Of a stretch of 64,000 nucleotides of DNA, positions 46,868 to 55,849 are shown in pieces (position 1 is the stretch's first letter; the number at the start of each line of letters is the position of its first letter). The DNA comes from Salinicoccus sp. YB14-2 (GTDB lineage: Bacteria > Bacillota > Bacilli > Staphylococcales > Salinicoccaceae): NCBI RefSeq assembly GCF_001265075.1, contig NZ_LFKO01000002.1, positions 722,592-786,591 on the forward strand, given 5' to 3'. The notes beneath the pieces are model-generated. The model saw only the letters and a list, made by a program, of their open reading frames with translations, ran no database searches and had not been told where the DNA came from. Made by a program: the position numbers and the translations under genes.

Positions 46868-47731
46868 TCAATACCTCTCTTTTCTGGATTCAATTTCTTC
46901 AAATATTTGTTTATAGCTGTCATATCTTGATTGTGCGAGTTCGCCTGATTCCACTGCATTTTTCACAGCACACTTCGGTTCATTGATGTGCAGGCATTCC
47001 CTGAATTTGCAATGAACGCTGTACTGGTTGAAATCGATGAAACAGAACATCAGGTTATATTTATCGATCGCCGAGAAATCAATCGTACTGAAGCCCGGAG
47101 TATCTGCAATCAGACCGCCCGCAATCTCAATCAATTCGACGTGGCGCGTCGTATGCTTGCCCCGGTTCAGCTTGTTGGATATTTCATCCGTAATCAGTTC
47201 CGCTTCGGGCAGAATCGTATTGATGAGTGTCGATTTTCCGACACCCGACTGGCCGGCGAGAACACTCAGTTTATTTTTAAAAATAGGCAGTAAATCTTCA
47301 TTCACATTGATTTTATCTGTAAAATATACAGGGTACATCGAATAGGTTTCCTTTATCTTCGAGACAAGCTCCGGGTCATCTGACAGATCGGTCTTCGTCA
47401 CTATGATCACCGGCTTGATGTCATGCATTTCAGCATAGGCGATGAAACGGTCCAGCAGATAAAAGCTGAACTTCGGAGAAAACAGGCTCATCGTGATCAA
47501 CACCTGGTCGATATTGGCCACAGACGGACGATTGAGGAAATTCTTCCTGTCATCAATCGCTGTAATGTAGCCTTCAGTCTCATTTTCAATCTGGAATTCG
47601 ACGATATCCCCGACAAGTGGTGATTCGGAAGTATTTCTGAACAGACCGCGTGCCCGTGTCTGATAAATTTCATCGTCCGATTTTACATAATAAAACCCAC
47701 TCAATGCTTTTACAATCTGACCTTTTTTCAT
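46868..47731 (-). CDS. rsgA: Ribosome small subunit-dependent GTPase RsgA
   Basis: Circularly permuted GTPase that checks late 30S maturation. N-terminal OB fold (GQIVKALSGFYYVKS...RARGLFR), then NIDQVLITMSLFSPKFSFYLLDRFI, G1 motif LAGQSGVGKSTLINTI near residue 165 and DTPGFSTIDFS near 215. The C-terminal zinc site shows Cys-X4-Cys-X-His and a further Cys in CKFRECLHINEPKCAV. 287 residues. Divergent from the rhodanese gene. Confidence 0.96.
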   Translation of the reverse strand: MKKGQIVKALSGFYYVKSDDEIYQTRARGLFRNTSESPLVGDIVEFQIENETEGYITAIDDRKNFLNRPSVANIDQVLITMSLFSPKFSFYLLDRFIAYAEMHDIKPVIIVTKTDLSDDPELVSKIKETYSMYPVYFTDKINVNEDLLPIFKNKLSVLAGQSGVGKSTLINTILPEAELITDEISNKLNRGKHTTRHVELIEIAGGLIADTPGFSTIDFSAIDKYNLMFCFIDFNQYSVHCKFRECLHINEPKCAVKNAVESGELAQSRYDSYKQIFEEIESRKERY

Positions 47732-47760
47732 AACTCACCCCAAATACTATAATACATCAA

Positions 47761-47789
47761 TTATAACAGTTCGCAGGTTGTGGTAAAAT
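47761..47789 (+). promoter_or_regulatory. Promoter of the rhodanese gene
   Basis: TTATAA (47761-47766), 17-base spacer, TAAAAT (47784-47789) preceded by TGG, so an extended -10 (TGn). The start of transcription would be about 30 bases before the ATG. Confidence 0.5.
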
Positions 47790-47824
47790 ATTAATATCAA
47801 AACATTATTGAAAGGTTGGGTATT

Positions 47825-48136
47825 ATGGCAAAAACAGTACATGTAAGTGACATCAACAACGTGTTGAAAAATGATGACACAGTTCTGATTGATGTGAGAG
47901 AAACAGATGAATTGAAAGAGACCGGATATGTGCCGGGCGCAATCCATCTGCCTCTGACCACATTTGATATAGAAAATAAAGATCTTAAGGATCATAAAGA
48001 CGACACGGTATATGTCATGTGCAGAAGCGGAAAACGGTCCGAAAGAGTGCAGCACATGCTGATTGACGAAGGCTACGATGCTGTCAATGTCGAAGGCGGC
48101 ATTTTAGAGTACGAAGGCGACAGAGAAGAACTGTAA
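47825..48136 (+). CDS. Single-domain rhodanese-like protein
   Basis: Probable sulfurtransferase of 103 residues with a single rhodanese domain. VLIDVRETDELKETGYVPGAIHLPL is the conserved N-terminal half; the active-site loop is CRSGKRS with Cys66; VNVEGGILEYEGD is the tail. ATG at 47825 chosen over the TTG three codons upstream, with AAAGG nine bases before. Divergent from rsgA and convergent with the P450 gene, sharing a terminator. Its sulfur acceptor is unknown. Confidence 0.9.
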   Translation: MAKTVHVSDINNVLKNDDTVLIDVRETDELKETGYVPGAIHLPLTTFDIENKDLKDHKDDTVYVMCRSGKRSERVQHMLIDEGYDAVNVEGGILEYEGDREEL

Positions 48137-48141
48137 TAAAG

Positions 48142-48173
48142 AAACCTCCCCGATTAAAGTATCGGGGAGGTTT
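48142..48173. terminator. Bidirectional terminator between rhodanese and P450 genes
   Basis: Perfect 13-pair stem AAACCTCCCCGAT (48142-48154) / ATCGGGGAGGTTT (48161-48173) with a TAAAGT loop; A/T at the base gives U tracts in both directions. Confidence 0.9.
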
Positions 48174-48190
48174 TCATTTGTCCTGCTCTA

Positions 48191-49465
48191 TTAAGTTCTG
48201 TCCACGTTCTCCTGAACGTTTTCAATGATGAAACCGCTCTTGATGCGGCCAGGCAGACTGTTAAGATCTACAGTCAAATCCTGTTCAGGAACATCGTAGT
48301 TGATGCGTGAAGCGAAGTACTTCATCGTTTCTTCCATGATGATGACTGTCATCCACTCACCGGCACAACGGTGGTTCGTGTAGTAGTCTCCGCCACCCTG
48401 CGGGATAAGGTCAAACGGGCTGCCGTCCCAGTCTTTGAATCTTTCAGGATAGAACTCATTTGGATTTTCCCAGACACTCGGATCATGTAATGTACCGTAA
48501 ACATCCAGTCCAAGCATTGTATCTTTTTCGAAATGATAACCTTTGTACTCGAAATCTTCTTTCACTTTACCCGGAAGATAAGGAACGAACGGGTAGAAGC
48601 GGCGGACTTCCTGAGCGAACATGTATGCATAGTCATCATCCTGTTTGATTTTCTCTTTCGTTACAGGGTTTTCATACATTGCCAGTGCACCGAAAGCAAC
48701 AAATCTGTTGATTGCGATCAATGGACGGAATGTATTCATCAGGTCGATACCGCATAGTCTTGAGTCCATCGGTTCGCCTTTGTAATCTTTCCAGTGTGCG
48801 AATTCATAAAGAGCAGTGCCTTTTGGCGGGTGAATCTTGCCTTTACGCGTCTGGATGATCTGATCTTCAAGCCAGTCTTCAACACGGCGGCGTGCAGCCT
48901 TTGCTTCCCTATAACCTTTGAATGCGCTGCCGATTGCCTTGAATGAATCGATCATGATATCCATGTCGGTCGCAATATTTTCGATTTCCTTTTCAGGTGC
49001 CTGGACACCTGCCCAGCGCGTACCGACTTTCGTCAGGACAATGATGGATTCACGGTAGACGTTGACCTGATCCATGCTTTCCATTCTCTGTGTATTTGCA
49101 TGCCACAGCGTACGTGTCAGTTCTCTCAAATATTTCAAATTTCCTTCTGTCATCAATGACATGAACAATGCTTTACGGTCGATGTGTACTTTGCCGGTCG
49201 TCGTATGGATTGCACCTTTGCCGAATAAAGTATTCACGATACGTTTTGGCAGTGTACCGGAGCGTTCAACTTTGTCATTATCGTAGAAAAGCTCGGCACC
49301 GTCTTTGCCTGACAGTGCGATAATCCGTTTACCGCCTAAAGCACGTGTTTCAAATACGCCGTCTGTTACTCCGAGACGCTCTCTTTGATTCGTAGTGTAC
49401 AAATAACCCTGTTTCATTAATTTAACAGAGTTATCCAACCCTTTATCTTTTTTAATAGTAGCCAT
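48191..49465 (-). CDS. oleT: CYP152-family P450 fatty acid decarboxylase/peroxygenase (OleT type)
   Basis: Heme enzyme expected to use hydrogen peroxide to convert long-chain fatty acids to terminal alkenes and carbon dioxide, with some alpha/beta-hydroxylation. The 424 residues align end to end with OleT of Jeotgalicoccus as I recall it, apart from a two-residue insertion near residue 35. Key residues match with an offset of two: Phe81 and His87 (OleT Phe79 and His85), Arg247 in NTFRPLIAINRF (Arg245, carboxylate anchor), and heme ligand Cys367 in NHRCAGEW (Cys365). Hydroxylating relatives such as BS-beta carry Gln at the His position. ATG at 49465 after GGAGG. It lies between stk1 and the rhodanese gene, an insertion relative to Staphylococcus and Bacillus. 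No redox partner gene is adjacent, consistent with peroxide use. Confidence 0.93.
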   Translation of the reverse strand: MATIKKDKGLDNSVKLMKQGYLYTTNQRERLGVTDGVFETRALGGKRIIALSGKDGAELFYDNDKVERSGTLPKRIVNTLFGKGAIHTTTGKVHIDRKALFMSLMTEGNLKYLRELTRTLWHANTQRMESMDQVNVYRESIIVLTKVGTRWAGVQAPEKEIENIATDMDIMIDSFKAIGSAFKGYREAKAARRRVEDWLEDQIIQTRKGKIHPPKGTALYEFAHWKDYKGEPMDSRLCGIDLMNTFRPLIAINRFVAFGALAMYENPVTKEKIKQDDDYAYMFAQEVRRFYPFVPYLPGKVKEDFEYKGYHFEKDTMLGLDVYGTLHDPSVWENPNEFYPERFKDWDGSPFDLIPQGGGDYYTNHRCAGEWMTVIIMEETMKYFASRINYDVPEQDLTVDLNSLPGRIKSGFIIENVQENVDRT

Positions 49466-49500
49466 GAGACATCCTCCAATTAATTGTTTTCTAGTCTAGT

Positions 49501-49528
49501 ATATTATAAACCCACACATGATTACCAA
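49501..49528 (-). promoter_or_regulatory. Candidate promoter of the P450 gene
   Basis: Minus-strand TTGGTA (49523-49528), 16 bases, TAATAT (49501-49506), with an overlapping TATAAT at 49503-49508 at suboptimal spacing. It gives a leader of about 30 bases. Read-through from stk1 is also possible because no terminator separates them. Confidence 0.45.
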
Positions 49529-49543
49529 CATTTGCACAATGTT
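49527..49543. promoter_or_regulatory. Palindrome upstream of the P450 promoter, possible operator
   Basis: Perfect inverted repeat AACATT-TGCAC-AATGTT touching the -35 box of the P450 promoter. It lacks a U tract on the minus strand, so it is not a good terminator for stk1. A repressor or activator site is the alternative; no regulator gene is adjacent. Confidence 0.4.
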
Positions 49544-49554
49544 TTACTGTTATT

Positions 49555-51753
49555 TTACTCATTGTATGGAATCTCTTCATTGATCGCTTCTTCCCCGTCA
49601 ACTTCCACCATAAACCTCCCCGTTTCATCCGGTTCGATTTCAAGACGGATTGTTTCATCCGTATCTTCAGTGATGTCGAGTGACGTATGCACATCATCAA
49701 TGCTGTTGTTGGCATCATCCAAATAAATGTTGACCGTCTTCGGCGGGTTTTCAGATTCCTCTTCGCTGCCTGAGTCTTCATCTGATTCTCCTTCTGATCC
49801 CGAGTCAGAATCAGATGCTTCTTCCGCTTCACCGTATGGAATGTTGACAGTCGTCGCATATTGCATATTTTGCGGGGGTTCCTCACCGAGGGAAACAATC
49901 AGATCAATCGTCGATCCCGGCAGGAAATTGCCGTAGTTCGGACTCTGGCTGATGACATTGCCCTCTTCCACACTTTCATTATACAACTCTTCTGCGATAT
50001 TGACGTTGAACCCTTCTTTTTCCAGTGCATTGCGCGCCGTTTCAACGGGCTGTCCGGAATAATCGACGATTTCTATCGCTTCCTGCCCGCGGGACACGTT
50101 CAATGTGATGGATCCTTCATGAGGATAAACCCCGGTGCCCGGTTCGACAGACTGGCTGATGATTGCACCTTCTTCAATGTCATCGTGATAGGAATCTTCA
50201 CGGCTGACCTCATTGAAATTGACATTGTTCAAAGTTTCCTCAGCACTGTCATAACTCTCTCCTGTAAAGTCCGGCACTGTAAATGCTTCTACGCCGAGTT
50301 CCAGGTCGTGTTCTTCAGGGTAGACCGCTTCACCGCTCTCTATCGACTGGCTCGTCACCGTTCCCGGCGGCGATTCACTGTCTTCCGGAACAAGCGTGAC
50401 ACTGTTGAATGACAGATCATTCAAAGTATCCATGATATCCACATACGCATTGCCCGTGAAATCTTCCATCGAGTACGGCTCGAGCCCGCTGGATAAAAGG
50501 AAATCGACGGTGCTTCCGGAATCAACCTGCTCTCCGCCGGCAGGCGTCGTTTCAATCACTTCACCTTCACCGAAATCCTCATTGTATTCCTCACTCACAT
50601 CGCCGGTTTCCATATCATGCTCCAAAAGCTGCTGCTCCGCTTCTTCAAAACTCATGCCCGCAAAGTCCGGCATATCCACCGTTTCATTTTGCTGGATGAA
50701 CAAATAGACGAGAAGCCCCGCACCAAGCAGCAGGAAGACTATCGGTATCAGCCACAATGCTCTCCGCTTTTTCTTCGTTTTTTCTTCCTTTTTCTCCGGT
50801 GCTTCAGGCGGCTCTTCATCTTTTTTACCGTCTGCCGATCCGGCGGAAGCAGCTGCAGACGCCCCTGCAGCTGCGGGCGTTACCGCCGGAGTGACAATCG
50901 TATGGTCGTCTTCTTTTTTATTGTCATTGACATATGGTGTTGTGTTGCTGCGGTACTGCTTCAGATCTTTAAGGACAGTCTCCACATATCTGTAACGGTC
51001 GTCCGGATTCTTTTCAGTACATCTGAACAGAATGTTCTTCAAGCCCTGCGGCACTTCCCTATAGCCATCGATATCCGGCAGATTTTCTGAAATCTGCTTT
51101 AAAGCGACGGATACCGGTGTTTCCCCGCTGAATGGCACCTGACCGGTCAACAGTTCAAATAAGACGATACCGAACGAATAAATGTCTGTTCTCTCATCGG
51201 TATTCTGGCCTTTGGCCTGTTCGGGAGAAATATACTGAACAGAACCCATCACCTGATTCGTTTCGGTCATCCGTGTTTCACTGAGTGCTTTTGCGATGCC
51301 GAAATCGGTGATTCTGACCTTCTTTTCCGAATCGAGCAGTATATTCTGCGGTTTGATGTCACGGTGTATGATGCCTCTTTCATGGGCATGTTCAATTCCT
51401 TTTAAAATCTGGACTGACAGCTCCACCGCCTCATCGATTGAAATCTCATGGTTGTCATCGATATACTGCTTTAAAGTCGGTCCGTCCACCATTTCGGTGA
51501 CAAGCAGCTGATACTCGTCGGTTTCATCCACATCGAGCACATTGACGATGTTCGGGTGGGAAAGCTGTATCGTACTTTCAACTTCCCGCTGAAACCGCTG
51601 ACGTGACTTGTCTTTATTATGCACATCAACTTTAATCATTTTAACTACAACATCACGGTTTAATATGATGTCTTCGGCCAAATAAACAGAACTCATGCCG
51701 CCGCCGAGATATTTCAGTACTTTATATCTTTCCGAAAGTAATTGACCGATCAC
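49555..51753 (-). CDS. stk1: PASTA-domain Ser/Thr protein kinase (Stk1/PrkC)
   Basis: Membrane kinase sensing muropeptides or lipid II. The kinase domain (about 1-270) has LGGGMSSVYLAEDI, Lys38, HRDIKPQNILLD, ITDFGIAKALS and SPEQAKGQNTDERTDIYSFG. A basic stretch precedes one membrane helix (LWLIPIVFLLLGAGLLVYLFI, about 335-355). Outside are four PASTA repeats, starting near VDMPDFAG, YSMEDFTG, FTVPDFTG and IEIVDYSG; S. aureus Stk1 has three. A Ser/Asp/Glu-rich linker (SDSDSGSEGESDEDSGS) leads to a small C-terminal domain. GTG start at 51753, overlapping the stp stop (ATGTGA). 732 residues. Confidence 0.95.
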   Translation of the reverse strand: MIGQLLSERYKVLKYLGGGMSSVYLAEDIILNRDVVVKMIKVDVHNKDKSRQRFQREVESTIQLSHPNIVNVLDVDETDEYQLLVTEMVDGPTLKQYIDDNHEISIDEAVELSVQILKGIEHAHERGIIHRDIKPQNILLDSEKKVRITDFGIAKALSETRMTETNQVMGSVQYISPEQAKGQNTDERTDIYSFGIVLFELLTGQVPFSGETPVSVALKQISENLPDIDGYREVPQGLKNILFRCTEKNPDDRYRYVETVLKDLKQYRSNTTPYVNDNKKEDDHTIVTPAVTPAAAGASAAASAGSADGKKDEEPPEAPEKKEEKTKKKRRALWLIPIVFLLLGAGLLVYLFIQQNETVDMPDFAGMSFEEAEQQLLEHDMETGDVSEEYNEDFGEGEVIETTPAGGEQVDSGSTVDFLLSSGLEPYSMEDFTGNAYVDIMDTLNDLSFNSVTLVPEDSESPPGTVTSQSIESGEAVYPEEHDLELGVEAFTVPDFTGESYDSAEETLNNVNFNEVSREDSYHDDIEEGAIISQSVEPGTGVYPHEGSITLNVSRGQEAIEIVDYSGQPVETARNALEKEGFNVNIAEELYNESVEEGNVISQSPNYGNFLPGSTIDLIVSLGEEPPQNMQYATTVNIPYGEAEEASDSDSGSEGESDEDSGSEEESENPPKTVNIYLDDANNSIDDVHTSLDITEDTDETIRLEIEPDETGRFMVEVDGEEAINEEIPYNE

Positions 51754-52496
51754 ATTGTCGCACCTACTTTCAAGTCGGCAAGGCAAATACTGATATTATC
51801 TCTTGAGGCATTTTCTTCTGCTTGACTTATTAATGAATCCAACCGCTCATGTAAACTTAAATTTTTCTGATAGACCGTTCTGTGAATACTGTCCTCACGC
51901 AGTACATCCGTGAGGCCGTCCGACGCCAGCAGTATATAGTCATATTGCTTATTGCGCAGTCTGAAAATATCAGGCTGGATCAGACGGTCGGTGCCCATCG
52001 CTTTCGTGATGACATTCTTTTTGGGATGATTGATGGCTTCCTCTTTTGTAATTTCACCCGACTCGACGAGCAGATTGACGAATGAATGATCCGTCGTCAC
52101 CTGCTCTATCGTCCGGCGCTTCATCACATAAGCCCTCGAATCCCCGATGTTCAATATGAAAATCGTGTCATCGATGATGGAAGCGAGCACGAGCGTCGTA
52201 CCCATGCCGCTGTAATCATCATGCACATTTTGCAGATCATACAGCTTACGGTTCGTCCTGATGACGAGATCACGTAAAAACGCTTCTGCATAATCGCTTT
52301 TGATCAGGTTTTCTTCCTGCCAGGCTTTCTGGATCTCATCATTGACAAACTTCGATGCAACGTCGCCATGGGCATGTCCGCCCATGCCGTCTGCCACTAA
52401 AAACAAAACCTGATTTGTTTTATTATAAAAAACGCCAGTTCTATCTTCATTCTGATCACGAAACTCCCCGCGAATACTCTTGTCAATGATTTCCAA
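51750..52496 (-). CDS. stp: PP2C-family protein phosphatase (Stp/PrpC)
   Basis: Metal-dependent phosphatase that opposes Stk1. N-terminal RGEFRDQNEDRTG, LFLVADGMGGHAHGDVAS near residues 31-48, GDSRAYVMK, and ASDGLTDVL and SRDNISICL at the C-terminal part carry the metal-binding Asp residues. 248 residues. Overlaps stk1 by four bases and lies one base from rlmN, the standard order. Confidence 0.96.
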   Translation of the reverse strand: MEIIDKSIRGEFRDQNEDRTGVFYNKTNQVLFLVADGMGGHAHGDVASKFVNDEIQKAWQEENLIKSDYAEAFLRDLVIRTNRKLYDLQNVHDDYSGMGTTLVLASIIDDTIFILNIGDSRAYVMKRRTIEQVTTDHSFVNLLVESGEITKEEAINHPKKNVITKAMGTDRLIQPDIFRLRNKQYDYILLASDGLTDVLREDSIHRTVYQKNLSLHERLDSLISQAEENASRDNISICLADLKVGATM

Positions 52497-52497
52497 A

Positions 52498-53601
52498 TTA
52501 ACCCCTCGTCTCTTCTTTTGATTCTTTTGCTCTCAACTGTCCGCATGCGGCATCGATATCCGTGCCCTGTTCACGTCTGACAGTTGCGTTCACACCCTGA
52601 TTGTTCAAAGTTTCCAAAAAGTCGAAAATGTCATCGCGTTTTGTGCGGACATAATTTCTCTCCGGCACATGGTTGACCGGAATCAAATTCACGTGACACT
52701 TGATGTCCTTGATCAGTTCAGACAGTTTCAGTGCGTCTTCCCGGCGGTCGTTGACGCCGCCGAACAGACCGTATTCAAATGAAATCCTGCGGTTTGTCTG
52801 CTGCTGGTAGTATTCCAGTGAATGAATCAGCTTGTCGATATCGAACGCTTTGTTGACCGGCATCAGTCTGGAACGCTGTTCATTCGTCGGTGCGTGCAGG
52901 CTCACTGCAAAGTTGATCTGTATATCTTCATCGGCAAAGTCGTAAATTCTCGGTACGATGCCGCTGGTCGATACGGTAATATGTCGTGCGCCGATGTTCA
53001 GTCCGTCATCATGATTGATGATACGGATGAATTTCATCATCGGATTATAGTTTTCAAACGGCTCGCCGATTCCCATGATGACGATGCTAGAAACTCTTTC
53101 GTCCGTCTCATCAAGGACTTTTTGGATCTGCACCACCTGCGAAACGATTTCCCCCGCTTCCAGGTTACGCTTCAGTCCGCCGAGCGTCGAGGCACAGAAT
53201 GTACAGCCGAGACGGCAGCCGACCTGTGTCGTTACACAGACCGAGTTGCCGTAGTCATGTCTCATCAGCACCGTTTCAATCGTATAGCCGTCTCTCAGTT
53301 TAAAGAGAAACTTCATCGTGCCGTCCTGGCTCTCCTGCTTGACGAGCGTTTCAAGCGGTTCGATGCTGAAGTGCTCATTCAGTTTTTCACGCAGTGCTTT
53401 CGGCAGGTTTTTCATCTCGTCGAAATCATCCACGCGGTGGCCATAGAGCCATTCGAATACCTGGCTGCCCCGGTAATCGTCCTCGCCCCACCCGGACATC
53501 AGATCCGTCAGGTCATCCTTTGATAAGGAATAGATGGACGGCGTGTCGAATTCGGGCTGGAACAGGTCCTTGATTGGTTTTTGTGGTGGTCTTTTAATCA
53601 T
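52498..53601 (-). CDS. rlmN: Dual-specificity 23S rRNA/tRNA adenine-C2 methyltransferase RlmN
   Basis: Radical SAM enzyme methylating A2503 of 23S rRNA and A37 of some tRNAs. The cluster motif Cys-X3-Cys-X2-Cys is in [17 protein letters not shown] near residue 125; [14 protein letters not shown] follows; the methyl-carrying Cys is in [10 protein letters not shown] near the end. 367 residues, normal. Starts two bases after the rsmB stop. Confidence 0.96.
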   Translation of the reverse strand: MIKRPPQKPIKDLFQPEFDTPSIYSLSKDDLTDLMSGWGEDDYRGSQVFEWLYGHRVDDFDEMKNLPKALREKLNEHFSIEPLETLVKQESQDGTMKFLFKLRDGYTIETVLMRHDYGNSVCVTTQVGCRLGCTFCASTLGGLKRNLEAGEIVSQVVQIQKVLDETDERVSSIVIMGIGEPFENYNPMMKFIRIINHDDGLNIGARHITVSTSGIVPRIYDFADEDIQINFAVSLHAPTNEQRSRLMPVNKAFDIDKLIHSLEYYQQQTNRRISFEYGLFGGVNDRREDALKLSELIKDIKCHVNLIPVNHVPERNYVRTKRDDIFDFLETLNNQGVNATVRREQGTDIDAACGQLRAKESKEETRG

Positions 53602-53603
53602 TT

Positions 53604-54905
53604 TTAAACATCCTTTTTAAACCGAGCGATGAAAAATCCGTCGGTATTTAATTCATATGGTAATATTTGGCGGTACGGGCCGGTGAAATCGAGCGCGGGA
53701 ATATGAAAATCGTCAAATTTAAAATTATCATTATTCTTCTTGAATGTATATGCCACATTTTCATTTTCCATCTGATGAATTGTACACGTTGCATAAATCA
53801 GAATACCGCCCGGCTTTAGAAACTGCTTGACATGCTCTAATATGGACAATTGTAATTCTACTAGATTATCGATGTCATTGCTATTTCTTTCATATCTTAT
53901 TTCAGGTTTTCTTTTTATCACGCCGAGGCCTGAACACGGCGCATCGACGATGATCCGGTCATACATTTCACGATAGTCGTGCGAAGTCGCATCAGCCTTG
54001 AACGCATCATAATTTTTCAGTTTCAGCCGCTCTGCATTATGCGCTATCGTTCTGACCTTATGATCGTAAATATCACTGAGATCGACATGCCCCGCCGTCA
54101 GTTTTTCCAGCGCATGGAGCCCTTTTCCGCCCGGGGCGCTGCAGGCATCGAGTATGATGTCATCTGCCGCCGGCTCAAGCGCCGTATTCACAAACATCGA
54201 GCTCACATCCTGCACACTGAAGTGCCCTTCCCTATATGCATTGGTATCCATGATGCTCGCTCCCGTGCTGACAACAAGCGCATCCGGATGAATACCCGCA
54301 GGTTCGACTTCATGTCCTGCTTCTGCAAGCAGTGTCCTGAGAGCATCCGGTTCCGTCAGACTCGAGTTCACCCGGATATACATCTCAGGCCGCGCACTCA
54401 GACTTTTCGCGATCTTGGCCGCACCTTCCATCTTATAATGCGTTTTCCAATGCTCGATGATCCACGCCGGAATACTTGTCTCGATGGACAACCGCTTCAC
54501 CGGGTTTTTGATCAACGCCGGATCTCTCAGCGGCGCCCTCATGAAATTTCTGAGTATCGCATTGGTCACATTGCCGGCCGGCGGACCGCCGTAGTCTTTC
54601 GCAATCTCGACCGTCTCGTTGATGACCGCATACGCAGGCACACGGTCGAGGTACTCGAGCTGATAGACAGCCATATTGAGCAGATGCCGGTGCCACTGCC
54701 TGACCTTCGTCTTATAAAACGGCTGCAGATAAAACTCCAAAGTCAGCCTGTTTGCAACCGTGCCGTAGACGATTTCGGTAAATAAACCCTTGTCCTTTTC
54801 GGAAATTTCTCCCGATGCCAACACTTCATCGATGACGATATTGCTGTATGCTTTGTCATCCATAATATCCAAATAAGCCTCGAATGCGGCTTCTCTTACT
54901 GTCAT
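53604..54905 (-). CDS. rsmB: 16S rRNA (cytosine-967-C5)-methyltransferase RsmB
   Basis: N-terminal NusB-like RNA-binding domain (about 1-140) followed by a SAM-dependent methyltransferase. [15 protein letters not shown] binds [22 protein letters not shown] holds one catalytic Cys and [13 protein letters not shown] the other. I prefer the ATG at 54905, nine bases from AGG; two other ATGs at 54911 and 54914 are too close to it. Overlap with fmt is lost or four bases depending on the start. About 433 residues. Confidence 0.95.
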   Translation of the reverse strand: MTVREAAFEAYLDIMDDKAYSNIVIDEVLASGEISEKDKGLFTEIVYGTVANRLTLEFYLQPFYKTKVRQWHRHLLNMAVYQLEYLDRVPAYAVINETVEIAKDYGGPPAGNVTNAILRNFMRAPLRDPALIKNPVKRLSIETSIPAWIIEHWKTHYKMEGAAKIAKSLSARPEMYIRVNSSLTEPDALRTLLAEAGHEVEPAGIHPDALVVSTGASIMDTNAYREGHFSVQDVSSMFVNTALEPAADDIILDACSAPGGKGLHALEKLTAGHVDLSDIYDHKVRTIAHNAERLKLKNYDAFKADATSHDYREMYDRIIVDAPCSGLGVIKRKPEIRYERNSNDIDNLVELQLSILEHVKQFLKPGGILIYATCTIHQMENENVAYTFKKNNDNFKFDDFHIPALDFTGPYRQILPYELNTDGFFIARFKKDV

Positions 54906-54910
54906 ATTCA

Positions 54911-55840
54911 TCATCCTAACACTGTACCGGTCAAATCCTGGCGGTTCCGGCCAAAATCATTTGCAGCTGTTTTTTTCTTTCCTGCAAGCTGTACTTCCGT
55001 AATAAGTACCGCCTCGTCCGCGGTTGCAACAGAAATGCCGTCTTCATCGTTCGTCAGTATTTCGCCTGCCGGCCTGTTCGTCTTTTTGCCCGTCAGTTTT
55101 GCGCCGTATAATTTGAATCTTTTACCTCCGAGCATCGTATAGGCACCCGGAAACGGTGACAGCCCGCGGATATGGTTGAACACTTCCACAGCTGTTCTGT
55201 TGAAATCGAGCAGTTCATCCGCTTTTGAAATGTTCGGGCTGTATGTCGCCTCCGCATGATTTTGTTCGGTTTTATTATTTCTCTCTTCAAATATCGCAGG
55301 CAGCGTGTCAAGCAGCAGTTCACTGCCGAGCATACTCAGTTTGTCATGCAGTATGCCGGTGTCGTCTTCGTCTTTAATATCGATGGCCGACTGGGCGATG
55401 ATATCTCCGCTGTCGAGACCTTCTGCCATATACATGATAGTGATGCCCGTCGTCTTTTCACCCGCAAGGAGCGCGTGATGAATCGGCGCGCCGCCCCTGA
55501 ATTTCGGCAGGAGTGATGCATGGACGTTGATCGCGCCGTACTTCGGCAGCTCAAGCAGTTCCTTTGAAAGAATCTGGCCGTATGCTGCGGTCACAATGAT
55601 ATCCGGCGCCGCCTCTTTTAAAACTTCAACCGCTGATTGTTCTTTGATGTCATCAGGCTGGAACACTTTAATCCCGAGCACTTCGGCCGCAGCCGCAACT
55701 TTCGGCGGCGTCATGACTCGCTTTCTGCCGACGGGTTTATCCGGCTGGCTGACAACCAGATCCACGCCGTGTGCTTCATGTAAATCTTTTAAGATGGGCA
55801 CCGAAAAATCCGGCGTCCCCATAAAAACAATATTGGGCAT
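54911..55840 (-). CDS. fmt: Methionyl-tRNA formyltransferase
   Basis: Formylates initiator Met-tRNA. Rossmann start NIVFMGTPDFSVPILKDL; catalytic region YGAINVHASLLPKFRGGAPIHHAL near residues 101-124 with the Asn-His pair; GITIMYMAEGLDSGDI next. 309 residues. In Bacillus and Staphylococcus def genes are often upstream of fmt; here priA is nine bases away and no def is present. Confidence 0.96.
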   Translation of the reverse strand: MPNIVFMGTPDFSVPILKDLHEAHGVDLVVSQPDKPVGRKRVMTPPKVAAAAEVLGIKVFQPDDIKEQSAVEVLKEAAPDIIVTAAYGQILSKELLELPKYGAINVHASLLPKFRGGAPIHHALLAGEKTTGITIMYMAEGLDSGDIIAQSAIDIKDEDDTGILHDKLSMLGSELLLDTLPAIFEERNNKTEQNHAEATYSPNISKADELLDFNRTAVEVFNHIRGLSPFPGAYTMLGGKRFKLYGAKLTGKKTNRPAGEILTNDEDGISVATADEAVLITEVQLAGKKKTAANDFGRNRQDLTGTVLG

Positions 55841-55849
55841 AATATCCTC

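Noticed and set aside
49527-49543. Palindrome considered as a terminator of stk1
   Set aside because: Only six pairs and no U tract on the minus strand; kept as a possible operator instead.
53979-54785. Plus-strand open frame of 268 codons opposite rsmB
   Set aside because: Antisense shadow of a well-supported methyltransferase gene; Arg- and His-rich translation with no ribosome site.
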